From: Synechococcus sp. AG-670-B23
GTDB taxonomy: Bacteria; Cyanobacteriota; Cyanobacteriia; PCC-6307; Cyanobiaceae
Direction of reading: 5' to 3'
NCBI GenBank assembly: GCA_003209165.1
Contig: QCSL01000016.1
Coordinates: forward strand, 1 to 42,006
DNA length: 42,006 nucleotides
A program made the position numbers and the translations under genes. Shown here one piece after another: positions 29,732 through 37,373 of the stretch (its first letter is position 1; each line of letters opens with the position of its first letter). Under the pieces are notes generated by a model. The model was not told where the DNA came from. It saw nothing but the letters and a program-made list of their open reading frames with translations, and made no database searches.

Positions 29732-29761
29732 CTGAGACATGGGCGCACGATTTCGTCTCAG
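29732..29761. other. Inverted repeat between the DUF3119 and DUF3086 genes
   Basis: CTGAGAC (29732-29738) and GTCTCAG (29755-29761) form a perfect 7-bp inverted repeat with a 16-nt loop in the 107-nt spacer. No T-run follows on the minus strand, so it is not a typical terminator. It could be an operator, an mRNA processing site or a chance structure. Confidence 0.35.
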
Positions 29762-29790
29762 ATTGTTTACTAAATCACTACGGTATCGTG

Positions 29791-30204
29791 CTATGTCTCT
29801 CTCGTGTTCGTGTCGTCTTTCGGCACTTCCAGTGCTCCCACCCGCAGTTCCAGTTGTTCCCGCAGCTCCTTTGGGCTGAATAGGATTGGTAGGAAGTGAA
29901 TGCTCTTAGTTTCGCGGAAATAAAACAGGCCCGGCAGCCAAGGGGCGAACAGCCGCCAGCTCAGCCATTGGTCATAGGGAAAACGTCGCAGTTCGCGTCC
30001 GTTCTGCCGCACTATTAGAGCCTCCTCCTCAAATTCCAGGCGCAGGCTCGCGCTCTGGATCAGCAGAAACAGACCGAATACCGCAACCACCAACGTGGGC
30101 CAGGGCGAAAGCGGTAGCGGCAACAGCGCCAGGCCAAGGGCCACCATCAGCAGCGGTAGCCGCACGTCCGGCTTGAGGGTGACGCGGGTGGGGATTGAAC
30201 TCAT
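29791..30204 (-). CDS. DUF3119 family membrane protein
   Basis: The 137-aa protein starts with ATG 30204 and has two adjacent hydrophobic helices (LPLLMVALGLALLPLPL and TLVVAVFGLFLLIQSAS), then a PH-like beta domain (FEEEALIVRQNGRELRRFPY and WLPGLFYFRETKSIHFLPIL). This matches DUF3119, present in cyanobacteria and plastid lineages, function unknown. The start overlaps the mlaE stop by 4 nt, tying it to the permease; the pairing suggests a role in membrane lipid handling, which is inference. Confidence 0.85.
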   Translation of the reverse strand: MSSIPTRVTLKPDVRLPLLMVALGLALLPLPLSPWPTLVVAVFGLFLLIQSASLRLEFEEEALIVRQNGRELRRFPYDQWLSWRLFAPWLPGLFYFRETKSIHFLPILFSPKELREQLELRVGALEVPKDDTNTRET

Positions 30205-30950
30205 GCTCCAAACAACACCTGGGTGAGAACGACATCCATCAGGGCTACCAGGATCAGGATCATCACCACCGCGCCGGTGGTGCTGGTGCCAACTTCCTTG
30301 GGCCCGCCGCGGGTGGTCAGTCCCCAGCCGCAGGCCACCGTCGCGATGATCAGCCCGAAAACCAGGGCCTTCACCAGCATGAACGGCAGGTCCAGCGGGG
30401 CCATCCAAGTGCGCACCGAGGTCCAGAACACCGCCGGTGGGATGTTGTAGAGGGCTGTACTGGTGAGTTGGCCCGACCACACCGCCACGAGGAAGAAGAG
30501 GAAGCACTGCACTGGTGCCATCACCACCATCGCGATCATCCGGGGCACCACCAGATATTCCACTGGATCGGTGCGCAGCATCGTGATCGCGTCGATCTGT
30601 TCGGTCACCTTCATCGTGCCCAGCTGGGCGGCATAAGCGGTGGCCACCTTGCCGGCCAGCAGGCAGGAGGTGAGCAGGGGTGCGATCTCCCGAGCCAGGC
30701 CGATCGCAAGGATGCCGCCCACCGTCGATCCCGCCCCTTGCCGGGTAAGTTCTGCGGCCACCTGAATGTTGAATACCGAGCCGGCGGCCACCGAGATGAT
30801 CAGCACGATCAGCACGCTGCCCGGGCCGGCGTCCAGCAGTTGCTCAAACAGCTCACCACGATCGATGCGGCCGCGCAGGGTGGCGGCCACGGCCTGACCC
30901 CCGATCAGCAGGCTGGCGCCCAGGCGTTTGATCGAACGGGGCGTGTTCAT
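30201..30950 (-). CDS. mlaE: MlaE-family ABC transporter permease
   Basis: The 249-aa permease has the MlaE/TGD1 pattern: FEQLLDAGPGSVLIVLIISV, then AAELTRQGAGSTVGGILAIG with LAREIAPLLTSCLLAGKVAT, the EQIDAITMLRTDPVEYLVVP cytoplasmic coupling block, and five hydrophobic helices. In bacteria and chloroplasts such permeases move phospholipids or other lipids between membranes with MlaF-type ATPase and MlaD-type substrate-binding partners, neither of which is in this window. ATG 30950 overlaps the MFS gene stop by 4 nt. The gene symbol is by family and orthology to E. coli mlaE is not proven. Confidence 0.88.
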   Translation of the reverse strand: MNTPRSIKRLGASLLIGGQAVAATLRGRIDRGELFEQLLDAGPGSVLIVLIISVAAGSVFNIQVAAELTRQGAGSTVGGILAIGLAREIAPLLTSCLLAGKVATAYAAQLGTMKVTEQIDAITMLRTDPVEYLVVPRMIAMVVMAPVQCFLFFLVAVWSGQLTSTALYNIPPAVFWTSVRTWMAPLDLPFMLVKALVFGLIIATVACGWGLTTRGGPKEVGTSTTGAVVMILILVALMDVVLTQVLFGA

Positions 30951-32320
30951 CCGGCGGCCTTCTTCAGGTGGGCTCCACGGTCCGGCCAGCCTCGCATCAC
31001 CACAATGCCAAGAAGCACAAGGATGGCGGGAAGCAGACCCATGCATAGTCGGATCGCCAGCAGAGCTGAATCCGGCTGTTCGATGAAACTCAGCGCTCCA
31101 CTGCAATTGCCTCCCTTGGCGGAGATGTAGCCCGTGAGCGAGAGCAGGCTGCCGAACACCGACATGGTCAGGCCGATGATCAGCTTCTGGCCGAACACCA
31201 TCCAGGCTGTGTAAAGCCCGGCGGGTTTGCTCGGATCAGCGTCGATCGCATCGGGCAGCAGCGACCAGGGGATTAGATAAGCGGTCGCAGCTCCCACCCC
31301 CACCATTGCAATCAGCCCGACCAGCGGCAGCAGCTGCAGCCGGCCAGGATCCGCCGCCAGGGGCGGGAAAACCATCGACAGCAGGCAGGCGGTGATCCAC
31401 AGCCCCGCGCCCCAGCGCAGGGTGGCCACCCTGCCGATGCGGTTGCTGAGGTTGCTCCAGAGCTGAAGCCCCAGCAGGGCGGCGATCTGGAAGGGCAACA
31501 GGATCCAGGTGGAAAGGTTGGCGGGCACATGCACCACCTGCACCAGCCAGATCAGCGCCACCACCTGCATCAGTTGCAGGCCAAACCAGAGCAGCAGGTA
31601 CAGCCCTAGCACTTGACGGAAGCGGGGGTTGGCCAGCACCCGTTTCAGTTGCTGGATCGGCGCTTCTTTATTGGGCACCGGGCGCTGCGCGCGCTTGGCG
31701 TAGGGGGCTAGCCCCCAGCAGCAGAGCAACGTGGTGGTGGCGGCGATGCTGCCGGTGATCCGGCCCATGGCGAGGTAGCCACCGCCTCCATCGGTGAGTA
31801 CTACCGAAGCCACAATCAGCCCGCTCAGGCCGGCCAGGATTGAGCCGGTGAACCGCGCCGCATTGAGTCTGGTTCGAATGGCGGTATCGGGTGTGAGTTC
31901 GGTGCTGAGGGCGGCGTAGGGCAGGTTGACGCTGGTGTACGCGGTCATCAGCAAGACCGCCATCACGGCGTAGTAAATCGTGCGTTGCACTGTGTCGCCC
32001 GCGGGCACCCACCACATCGCCGTCAGGCTGATGCCCAGCGGCAGCGCTGCGGTCAGCATCCAGGGGAGCCGCGGGCCCCAGGGGCTGCGGGTGTGATCGC
32101 TGAGCCAGCCGATCAAGGGGTCATTCAGTGCGTCCCAGACCTTGCTCACTGTGAGCAGGGAACCGGCGATGAAGGCCGGGAGGCCTGCGGCGCAGATGAA
32201 AAAGGGGAAGAGGTAAAAGCCCAGCTGGGTGGCGGCAAGCCCGGTGCCGGCGTCGCCCAGGCCGTAGGCAAGCATCAGCCTGCGGCGGGATCCCTGCAGG
32301 GATGCGTCGGTCGGTGTCAC
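30947..32320 (-). CDS. GPH-type (MelB-like) major facilitator transporter
   Basis: The 457-aa protein has about 12 hydrophobic helices and the glycoside-pentoside-hexuronide symporter motif DALNDPLIGWLSDHTRSPWG after helix 2, followed by LPYAALSTELTPDTAIRTRL. In MelB the equivalent acidic residues bind cation and sugar. Later segments such as LIPWSLLPDAIDAD also fit the family. The substrate is not deducible, and some cyanobacterial members are annotated only as MFS transporters. It starts with GTG 32320 and heads the operon MFS-mlaE-DUF3119-DUF3086-plsY, with ATGA overlaps at the first two junctions. Confidence 0.85.
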   Translation of the reverse strand: MTPTDASLQGSRRRLMLAYGLGDAGTGLAATQLGFYLFPFFICAAGLPAFIAGSLLTVSKVWDALNDPLIGWLSDHTRSPWGPRLPWMLTAALPLGISLTAMWWVPAGDTVQRTIYYAVMAVLLMTAYTSVNLPYAALSTELTPDTAIRTRLNAARFTGSILAGLSGLIVASVVLTDGGGGYLAMGRITGSIAATTTLLCCWGLAPYAKRAQRPVPNKEAPIQQLKRVLANPRFRQVLGLYLLLWFGLQLMQVVALIWLVQVVHVPANLSTWILLPFQIAALLGLQLWSNLSNRIGRVATLRWGAGLWITACLLSMVFPPLAADPGRLQLLPLVGLIAMVGVGAATAYLIPWSLLPDAIDADPSKPAGLYTAWMVFGQKLIIGLTMSVFGSLLSLTGYISAKGGNCSGALSFIEQPDSALLAIRLCMGLLPAILVLLGIVVMRGWPDRGAHLKKAAG

Positions 32321-32406
32321 GCGGAGGAATGGGGCAGGCGGATTGCCATAATGAATGCGTGCCTACGACATCACTAGCCTCTTAAGCGGTGGTTCGTTTG
32401 TACTAT

Positions 32407-32477
32407 GCGGGTGTTGTGTAATGGTAAGACCTCAGCCTTCCAAGCTGATGACACGGGTTCGATTCCCGTCACCCGCT
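32407..32477 (+). tRNA. tRNA-Gly (anticodon UCC)
   Basis: A 71-nt cloverleaf: acceptor stem GCGGGTG pairs with CACCCGC (32470-32476) with discriminator T; the anticodon arm TCAGC-CTTCCAA-GCTGA carries TCC; the T arm has ACGGG-TTCGATT-CCCGT with the GTTCGAT core. No CCA is encoded. It is read on the plus strand between the divergent MFS gene (87 bp upstream) and the convergent glgX, whose stop is only 4 bp away. Confidence 0.96.
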
Positions 32478-32481
32478 CTGA

Positions 32482-34575
32482 TCACAAACTCAGGCCAAGG
32501 GTTACCTCTTCGGCGAGCAACAGCACGAAGCTCCGGCTCTGCAGCGGAATCTCCACACCGCTGAAATTGGATGATTCTGCCGGGAAATCCTTTGGGCTGG
32601 GCAACGAGGTGTCTATCAGCCGCTTCCAGGGGGAGGCCGGAATAGGCAGCTCAAAGCTGAGGCTTTCCTTGTAAGCGTTGAAGCCCATCCAGACAAGGGC
32701 TCCGCGGCTGCCGCTGTGGAGGCTGGTGGCCGTGGTGCGGCTCCAGGCCGCCCAGTCGGGTTTGGCCAGGCTTACTCCGTGCCATTGACGCCAGAGATCG
32801 CTCTGCTTTTGCGCTGATTTGCGGTTGCTTTCCCGCGGCGGCACCAGCGGATTGAACAGTTGCGGAAGGGCCTGGCGCAGCCGCAGCAATCGCTGCAGAA
32901 ACTGCTTGAGTTCCAGATCACAATGGTCTTCATCCCAGACCATCCAGCCCAGAGGACTATTCTGGCACCAGCTGTTGTTGTTGCCTCCCTGGCTGCGGCC
33001 CACTTCATCGCCCATCAACAGCATCGGGACGCCACGGGCCAGAAGGAGCGAGCTGAGCATGTTGCGTTGCTGACGCCGCCGCAGGGATTGCACCAGGGGA
33101 TTACTGCTGGGGCCTTCGATGCCGTGGTTCCAGCTGTTGTTGTGATTCTCGCCGTCGCGGTTGTCTTCGCCGTTAGCCAAATTGTGCTTTGCGTTATAGC
33201 TCACCAGATCTGCCAGCGTGAAGCCGTCATGGGCGGTGATGAAGTTCACTGAACGCCCTAGGGCCACAGGCTTGCTGTCATAGAGATCTGGACTGCACTT
33301 GAACCGTTGGGCCAGGGTCCAGGTGCTGTGGTCGTCACCCTTCCAGAACCGCCGCATCCCATCGCGGAAATGGCCGTTCCAGGTGCCAATCCTCTTGGCG
33401 GGGAAATCCTCCAGCCGATAGAGGCCGCCGCAATCCCACGGTTCGCTCACCAATTTGAGGTCGCTCAGCTGCGGGTCGGCCTCAATCGCCGTGAACAGGG
33501 GCGGCTCGTTGAGGGGTTTGAGTTGATTGCCGCGGCTCAGGGCGATGCCAAGGTCGAAGCGAAAGCCATCCACCCCCAGCTCCAGGGCCCAACAACGCAT
33601 CGACTCGAGGATCAACTGAGTGCTGATCGGTGCATTGGCGGCGATCGAGTTGCCGCAACCACTCACATCCTGATAATCGCCGTCCTCGTTTTGGTGGTAA
33701 TAAACTTTGTCTGCACAGCCGCGCCAGCTCAGCGTGGGGCCATGGCGGTCGCCCTCAGTGGTGTGGTTGTAGACCACATCAAGCAGCACTTCGATGCCGG
33801 CGTCATGGCAGGCGGCCACTAGTTGGCGGATCTCATGGCGGGCCTGCAGCGGATCGCTACTGCTGCAGTAGCCGTGGTGGGGCGTGAACCAGCTCAGGGG
33901 GCTATAACCCCACACGTTGTCGCGTCCTGGGGGAGCATCAGCCGGGTCAAAACAGAACACCGGCAACAGCTCAACCGCCGTGATGCCCAGCTCCTTGAGA
34001 TAGGGCAGCTTCTCGATCAAGCCGAGGTAAGTGCCGCGGTGCTCCACGGCGACCCCTGCATCCTCGCGACGTGTGAAGCCCCCCACATGCAGCTCGTAGA
34101 TCACCGTGCGTTGCCACGTATGGCGTGGGCGCGGATGGGCCTGAAAATCGAATAGATCCCGTTCGCACACCACTGCCTTGAGGCAGGCATGGGCGTTGGG
34201 TGAGGGGCCGGTGGCCAACACCCTTTCGTAGACGTCCCAGCCGCTGATGGCGCGCGCGGCAGGGTCCAGCAACACTTTGGAGGGGCGGAAGCCATGGCCT
34301 CCCGGAGCCAGCGGTCCGAAGACGCGGTAGCCGTAACAGCAGCCTTCGCCGACCCCTTCGACTTCGGCGTGCCAGTAGTCGCCCGAGCGGTGACGTCGAC
34401 CATCCAGTTCGATCACCCGTTCCGGGCTGCGGTCGTTGCTGCTGCTGTAGAGCAGCAACTCAATGCGATCGGCACCCGGAGCCGCCAGCACAAACTTCAC
34501 ACCTCGGCTGGTGAGGCTGCTGCCCAGGGGCCAGGGAGATCCGGGGTGAATGCCACTCAAGGCACGTTGGGACAT
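32482..34575 (-). CDS. glgX: Isoamylase-type glycogen debranching enzyme
   Basis: The 697-aa GH13 protein has an N-terminal CBM48-like domain (GSPWPLGSSLTSRGVKFVLA), then the barrel with the four conserved regions: DVVYNHT; GVDGFRFDLGIAL with nucleophile Asp341; VSEPWD with acid/base Glu378; FITAHDG with Asp450. It hydrolyses alpha-1,6 branches of glycogen after phosphorylase trimming. VSEPWD replaces the more usual AEPWD, a mild change. The C-terminal beta domain is intact. It converges with tRNA-Gly and is followed upstream by the divergent gene at 34617. Confidence 0.93.
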   Translation of the reverse strand: MSQRALSGIHPGSPWPLGSSLTSRGVKFVLAAPGADRIELLLYSSSNDRSPERVIELDGRRHRSGDYWHAEVEGVGEGCCYGYRVFGPLAPGGHGFRPSKVLLDPAARAISGWDVYERVLATGPSPNAHACLKAVVCERDLFDFQAHPRPRHTWQRTVIYELHVGGFTRREDAGVAVEHRGTYLGLIEKLPYLKELGITAVELLPVFCFDPADAPPGRDNVWGYSPLSWFTPHHGYCSSSDPLQARHEIRQLVAACHDAGIEVLLDVVYNHTTEGDRHGPTLSWRGCADKVYYHQNEDGDYQDVSGCGNSIAANAPISTQLILESMRCWALELGVDGFRFDLGIALSRGNQLKPLNEPPLFTAIEADPQLSDLKLVSEPWDCGGLYRLEDFPAKRIGTWNGHFRDGMRRFWKGDDHSTWTLAQRFKCSPDLYDSKPVALGRSVNFITAHDGFTLADLVSYNAKHNLANGEDNRDGENHNNSWNHGIEGPSSNPLVQSLRRRQQRNMLSSLLLARGVPMLLMGDEVGRSQGGNNNSWCQNSPLGWMVWDEDHCDLELKQFLQRLLRLRQALPQLFNPLVPPRESNRKSAQKQSDLWRQWHGVSLAKPDWAAWSRTTATSLHSGSRGALVWMGFNAYKESLSFELPIPASPWKRLIDTSLPSPKDFPAESSNFSGVEIPLQSRSFVLLLAEEVTLGLSL

Positions 34576-34616
34576 CTCAACTTCAAACTAGTGGTTTGGT
34601 CAGTTGTTTTGAACTA

Positions 34617-35276
34617 ATGGCGATGACCACCAGACTTGAAGCCGGTCGGCCGCCGCAGCAGCTGCGTGACGACCTCTGGTTGTTTCCGCCCAACCGCGAT
34701 AGCCAGGGCGGCAGTTCCTGGTGGCTGGATCTGGATCCCGAGCCCGTTCTGGTGGACTGTCCGCCGTTGACGGAGGCCAGCCTCACCGCCCTGCGCCAGC
34801 TGGCCGGGACCCGCAGTCCAAGGATCTTGCTCACCAGCCGTGAAGGCCATGGGCGTCTGCGTCGTGTTCAGGAGCGTTTGGGGTGGTCGGTGCTGGTGCA
34901 GGAACAGGAGGCCTATCTCTTGCCCAATGTTGAGCCTTTGGAGACCTTTGCCGAGGAGCACACCACCTCCAGTGGTTTGCGGCTGTTGTGGACGCCGGGA
35001 CCAACGCCGGGAAGCTGTGTGGTGTTCGCTCCGCCACCAAATGACCTGTTGTTCTGCGGGCGTTTGCTGACGCCATGGGCACCCGGTCAGCTCGCACCGA
35101 TGCGCCATGCCCGCACATTTCACTGGCCCAGGCAACTGAACAGTCTGGTCAAACTCAGGGGTTGGATCCCACCAGATGCCAGTCCACAACTGCTGTCTGG
35201 GGCCGCTCTTGGTGCTTTGAGTGGGGAGAATCTCGTGCCCTTTAGTGGTTGGAGTGATGTTGCGGAGAACTGCTAA
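34617..35276 (+). CDS. Degenerate metallo-beta-lactamase-fold protein
   Basis: The 219-aa protein follows the metallo-beta-lactamase fold: WWLDLDPEPVLVDCPPLTEA for the first strands, ILLTSREGHGRL where HxHxDH should be, and LWTPGPTPGSCVVFAPPPND where the HTPGHTPGS loop normally supplies a metal-binding His, then LLFCGRLLTP. Most metal ligands are absent (Thr/Ser-Arg-Glu in place of two His, Pro in place of the loop His), so hydrolase activity is unlikely. ATG 34617 is used; ATG 34623 and an in-frame TTG 34596 are alternatives. It diverges from glgX. Confidence 0.65.
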   Translation: MAMTTRLEAGRPPQQLRDDLWLFPPNRDSQGGSSWWLDLDPEPVLVDCPPLTEASLTALRQLAGTRSPRILLTSREGHGRLRRVQERLGWSVLVQEQEAYLLPNVEPLETFAEEHTTSSGLRLLWTPGPTPGSCVVFAPPPNDLLFCGRLLTPWAPGQLAPMRHARTFHWPRQLNSLVKLRGWIPPDASPQLLSGAALGALSGENLVPFSGWSDVAENC

Positions 35277-35409
35277 AGCGTTGCGGCACAGCACGTTTCG
35301 CTTGCAGCAACCGGTTGCTCTCCATACGATTGGGCCGCTTGGGGAAGGCAGCGGCGAGCCCACGACGCCGTATCTGAGCCGTCTCCCGCCCCCCGACTCT
35401 CTTTAACCA

Positions 35410-35685
35410 ATGAACAAAGCTGATCTGGTGAATCTGGTTGCTGCTCGCACCGAGCTCACCAAGACCGACGTTTCCATGGTTGTCGACGCCGCCATCGACA
35501 CGATCATCGACTCCGTGGTTGAAGGCAAGAAGGTGTCTATCCTGGGTTTTGGTTCCTTTGAACCCCGTGAGCGCTCCGCCCGTCAGGGGCTTAATCCCAA
35601 GACCGGCGAGAAGATTGCAATTCCCGCCAAGCGTGTTCCCGCCTTCACCGCCGGCAAGATGTTCAAAGATCGCGTTCAGGGCTGA
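35410..35685 (+). CDS. hup: DNA-binding protein HU
   Basis: HU is a histone-like dimer that bends DNA. The 91-aa sequence begins NKADLVNLVAARTELTKTDV, has VSILGFGSFEPRERSARQGL and the beta-arm NPKTGEKIAIPAKRVPAFTA with the intercalating Pro and many basic residues, and ends AGKMFKDRVQG. It has its own 130-bp upstream region and an intrinsic terminator 25 bp after the stop. Confidence 0.97.
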   Translation: MNKADLVNLVAARTELTKTDVSMVVDAAIDTIIDSVVEGKKVSILGFGSFEPRERSARQGLNPKTGEKIAIPAKRVPAFTAGKMFKDRVQG

Positions 35686-35710
35686 TCAACTCCTCAACTT
35701 CGTTCTCCTT

Positions 35711-35735
35711 GGCGGCCCATGGGGTCGCCTTTTTT
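35711..35735 (+). terminator. Rho-independent terminator of hup, abutting gluQ
   Basis: GGCG-G-CCC (35711-35718) pairs with GGG-T-CGCC (35721-35728 plus flanks), with a very tight turn, and a run of T's extends to 35735. It ends one base before the ATG of gluQ (35737), so gluQ needs either a read-through transcript or a promoter within hup. Confidence 0.8.
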
Positions 35736-35736
35736 G

Positions 35737-36618
35737 ATGTCTGTTCCAGAGCATCTGCAGCAGCATCTTGAGGAGGGTCGAGCCCTGGCTGCTGCCGGTG
35801 GTTACCGCGGACGGTTCGCCCCATCGCCCACAGGGGTGCTCCACCTGGGCAACCTGCAAACGGCCCTGCTCTCATGGCTGGCTGCTCGTCAGGCCAGTGG
35901 TATCTGGTTGCTGCGCATCGATGACCTCGATACACCTCGCAACCGTGCCGGTGCGATCGAGGCGATCCAAAGCGATCTGCTCTGGCTGGGCTTGGTGTGG
36001 GATGGCCCGGTGGTGCTGCAGAGCGAACGGCGTGGCATCTACCACTCCTGGTTGTCGTGGTTGCGCAGATCAGGAAGCTTGTTCGCTTGTCGCTGCTCTC
36101 GGCGGGAGCTTGCCGATCAGCCGATCTATCCCGGCCTCTGCCGGCAGGCCGGTCACAACTGGGGCTGGCAGCGGCAGCGGCTCCCCAGTTGGCGCCTTCG
36201 GGTTGCCGACGACGATCCCCATGGCAGTGGTGATGTGGTGCTGCGTCGAGCCGACGGGTTTATTGCGTACCAGCTCGCCACCGTGATCGACGAACTTAGT
36301 TTCGGCATCACCGATGTGGTGCGTGGTGCTGATCTGCACGAAGCATTGCCAGCTCAGCGCAGCCTGTTTGCCGCCCTGGGTGAACATCCACCCCAGTTCC
36401 GGCATGGGCCGCTGCTCCGTGACGCCAGCGGCCAGAAACTCTCCAAGCGTGAGGACAGTTCAGGACTGGAACCTCTCCGTGACGCGGGGATGAATGCGGC
36501 TGCGGTGATCGGTCTTTTGGCCTCGGGTCTCCAGCTGGTGGCGCCTGGCGAGTGCCTTGCTGCAACAGAGTTGCTCGAACATTTGACGCAGCAGAGGATC
36601 AATGAACTGATTTCTTAA
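35737..36618 (+). CDS. gluQ: Glutamyl-Q tRNA(Asp) synthetase
   Basis: GluQRS is a truncated glutamyl-tRNA synthetase paralogue that attaches glutamate to queuosine-34 of tRNA-Asp. The 293-aa protein has FAPSPTGVLHLGNLQTALL with HLGN at residues 36-39, LLRIDDLDTPR, zinc-site Cys residues in CRCSRREL, FGITDVVRGADL and KLSKRED (234-238). There is no anticodon-binding domain, the diagnostic difference from GltX. ATG 35719 lies inside the hup terminator stem, so ATG 35737, right after its T-run, is the better start. Confidence 0.92.
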   Translation: MSVPEHLQQHLEEGRALAAAGGYRGRFAPSPTGVLHLGNLQTALLSWLAARQASGIWLLRIDDLDTPRNRAGAIEAIQSDLLWLGLVWDGPVVLQSERRGIYHSWLSWLRRSGSLFACRCSRRELADQPIYPGLCRQAGHNWGWQRQRLPSWRLRVADDDPHGSGDVVLRRADGFIAYQLATVIDELSFGITDVVRGADLHEALPAQRSLFAALGEHPPQFRHGPLLRDASGQKLSKREDSSGLEPLRDAGMNAAAVIGLLASGLQLVAPGECLAATELLEHLTQQRINELIS

Positions 36619-36684
36619 GGATCACTTCGGGATCAACGCAGGGTTTTCGCTCCACACTGAAATCATCGTCAGACCCTTCGGATC

Positions 36685-36873
36685 ATGTGCACGTGCACCG
36701 TCTGTGGTGGTAGTGGGATGCAGCGTGTGTCGGGGGAGCGCTTCCGGACCTGCATCGTCTGTCTTGGAACCGGTCAGATCAGTTCAGCGGTGCAATCGGC
36801 ACCGTTGAACCACCAGCCGCTCAAGACCCCTGGCCTGGCCAAACTCAGCTGTCCAGCCCGGCCTCTGGCTTGA
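36685..36873 (+). CDS. Small DnaJ-type Cys-repeat protein (62 aa)
   Basis: The N-terminal half has two CxxCxGxG-type units, CTVCGGSG (residues 4-11) and CIVCLGTG (23-30), like half of a DnaJ zinc-finger domain able to hold one zinc. The rest is a flexible Pro-rich tail. Such small proteins occur alone in cyanobacteria; roles in chaperone or disulfide chemistry are suggested by the motif but not shown. It follows gluQ by 66 bp. Confidence 0.7.
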   Translation: MCTCTVCGGSGMQRVSGERFRTCIVCLGTGQISSAVQSAPLNHQPLKTPGLAKLSCPARPLA

Positions 36874-36876
36874 CCC

Positions 36877-36996
36877 TCAGCCCAGGGGAGTCTTCTGGTC
36901 GCTCTGGATCACGAAGTAGGTGGCCGTCGCCACAACGATTAACAGCGGCACCGCGGTGAACAGCAGCAGCGCAATGGCAGTCCAGTCGGTGTACAC
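36877..36996 (-). CDS. Single-helix small membrane protein (39 aa)
   Basis: The frame from GTG 36996 encodes YTDWTAIALLLFTAVPLLIV followed by VATATYFVIQSDQKTPLG: a short head, one membrane helix of about 25 residues and a polar tail. In-frame TGA lies upstream and there is no ATG, so GTG is the only good start. Its size and layout are those of small photosystem or NDH subunits, but I cannot match it to a named one. Its stop is 3 bp from the convergent DnaJ-like gene. Confidence 0.55.
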   Translation of the reverse strand: MYTDWTAIALLLFTAVPLLIVVATATYFVIQSDQKTPLG

Positions 36997-37016
36997 GGCG
37001 GTGCGATCGGTCGAAG

Positions 37017-37364
37017 TTGAGGCATCATCTCAGCAAATCGCCCACCTGTGCCCTGCTCGCGCGCTCCGTCACAGTCCTTTTGGTTCTCAGTTTTACGGCC
37101 CCTGGGTTGAGGGCTACGCCCTTGGCCGCTTTTCAGGCCAGTGCCGAGCGCTGCCTTGAGGAGAGCCATGCTCAGCTCTGTGAACAAGCTTTGATCGAAG
37201 CGGAGTCGCTGCAGCGACGAGCTTCCGCTCGGAGTTCCTACCCCTGCCAGACCCTGCTGCTGGGGGTCCAGGCGGATCTGGTCATGCAGCAACTGAAGGC
37301 GGGCCGCGGCGCCCAGGCCGTTGCCGACCTGCAGGCTGCAACCCGCGGCTGCGCTGGGCTCTGA
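37017..37364 (+). CDS. Secreted small Cys-containing hypothetical protein (115 aa)
   Basis: The N-terminus has a signal peptide (LARSVTVLLVLSFTAPGLRA), then a mature helical domain with evenly spaced Cys: ASAERCLEESHAQLCEQALI, SSYPCQTLLLGVQADLVMQQ and TRGCAGL at the end. Four Cys suggest two disulfides in the periplasm. The start is TTG 37017 because no ATG or GTG precedes the signal peptide. Only 20 bp separate it from the start of the divergent 39-aa gene. Function unknown. Confidence 0.6.
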   Translation: MRHHLSKSPTCALLARSVTVLLVLSFTAPGLRATPLAAFQASAERCLEESHAQLCEQALIEAESLQRRASARSSYPCQTLLLGVQADLVMQQLKAGRGAQAVADLQAATRGCAGL

Positions 37365-37373
37365 AGCATCCCG

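Noticed and set aside
32407-32477. tRNA-Gly as attachment site of the 38.4-kb island
   Set aside because: No copy of the tRNA 3' end (TTCGATTCCCG) is visible near 38-42 kb, and 6 kb of core genes lie between.
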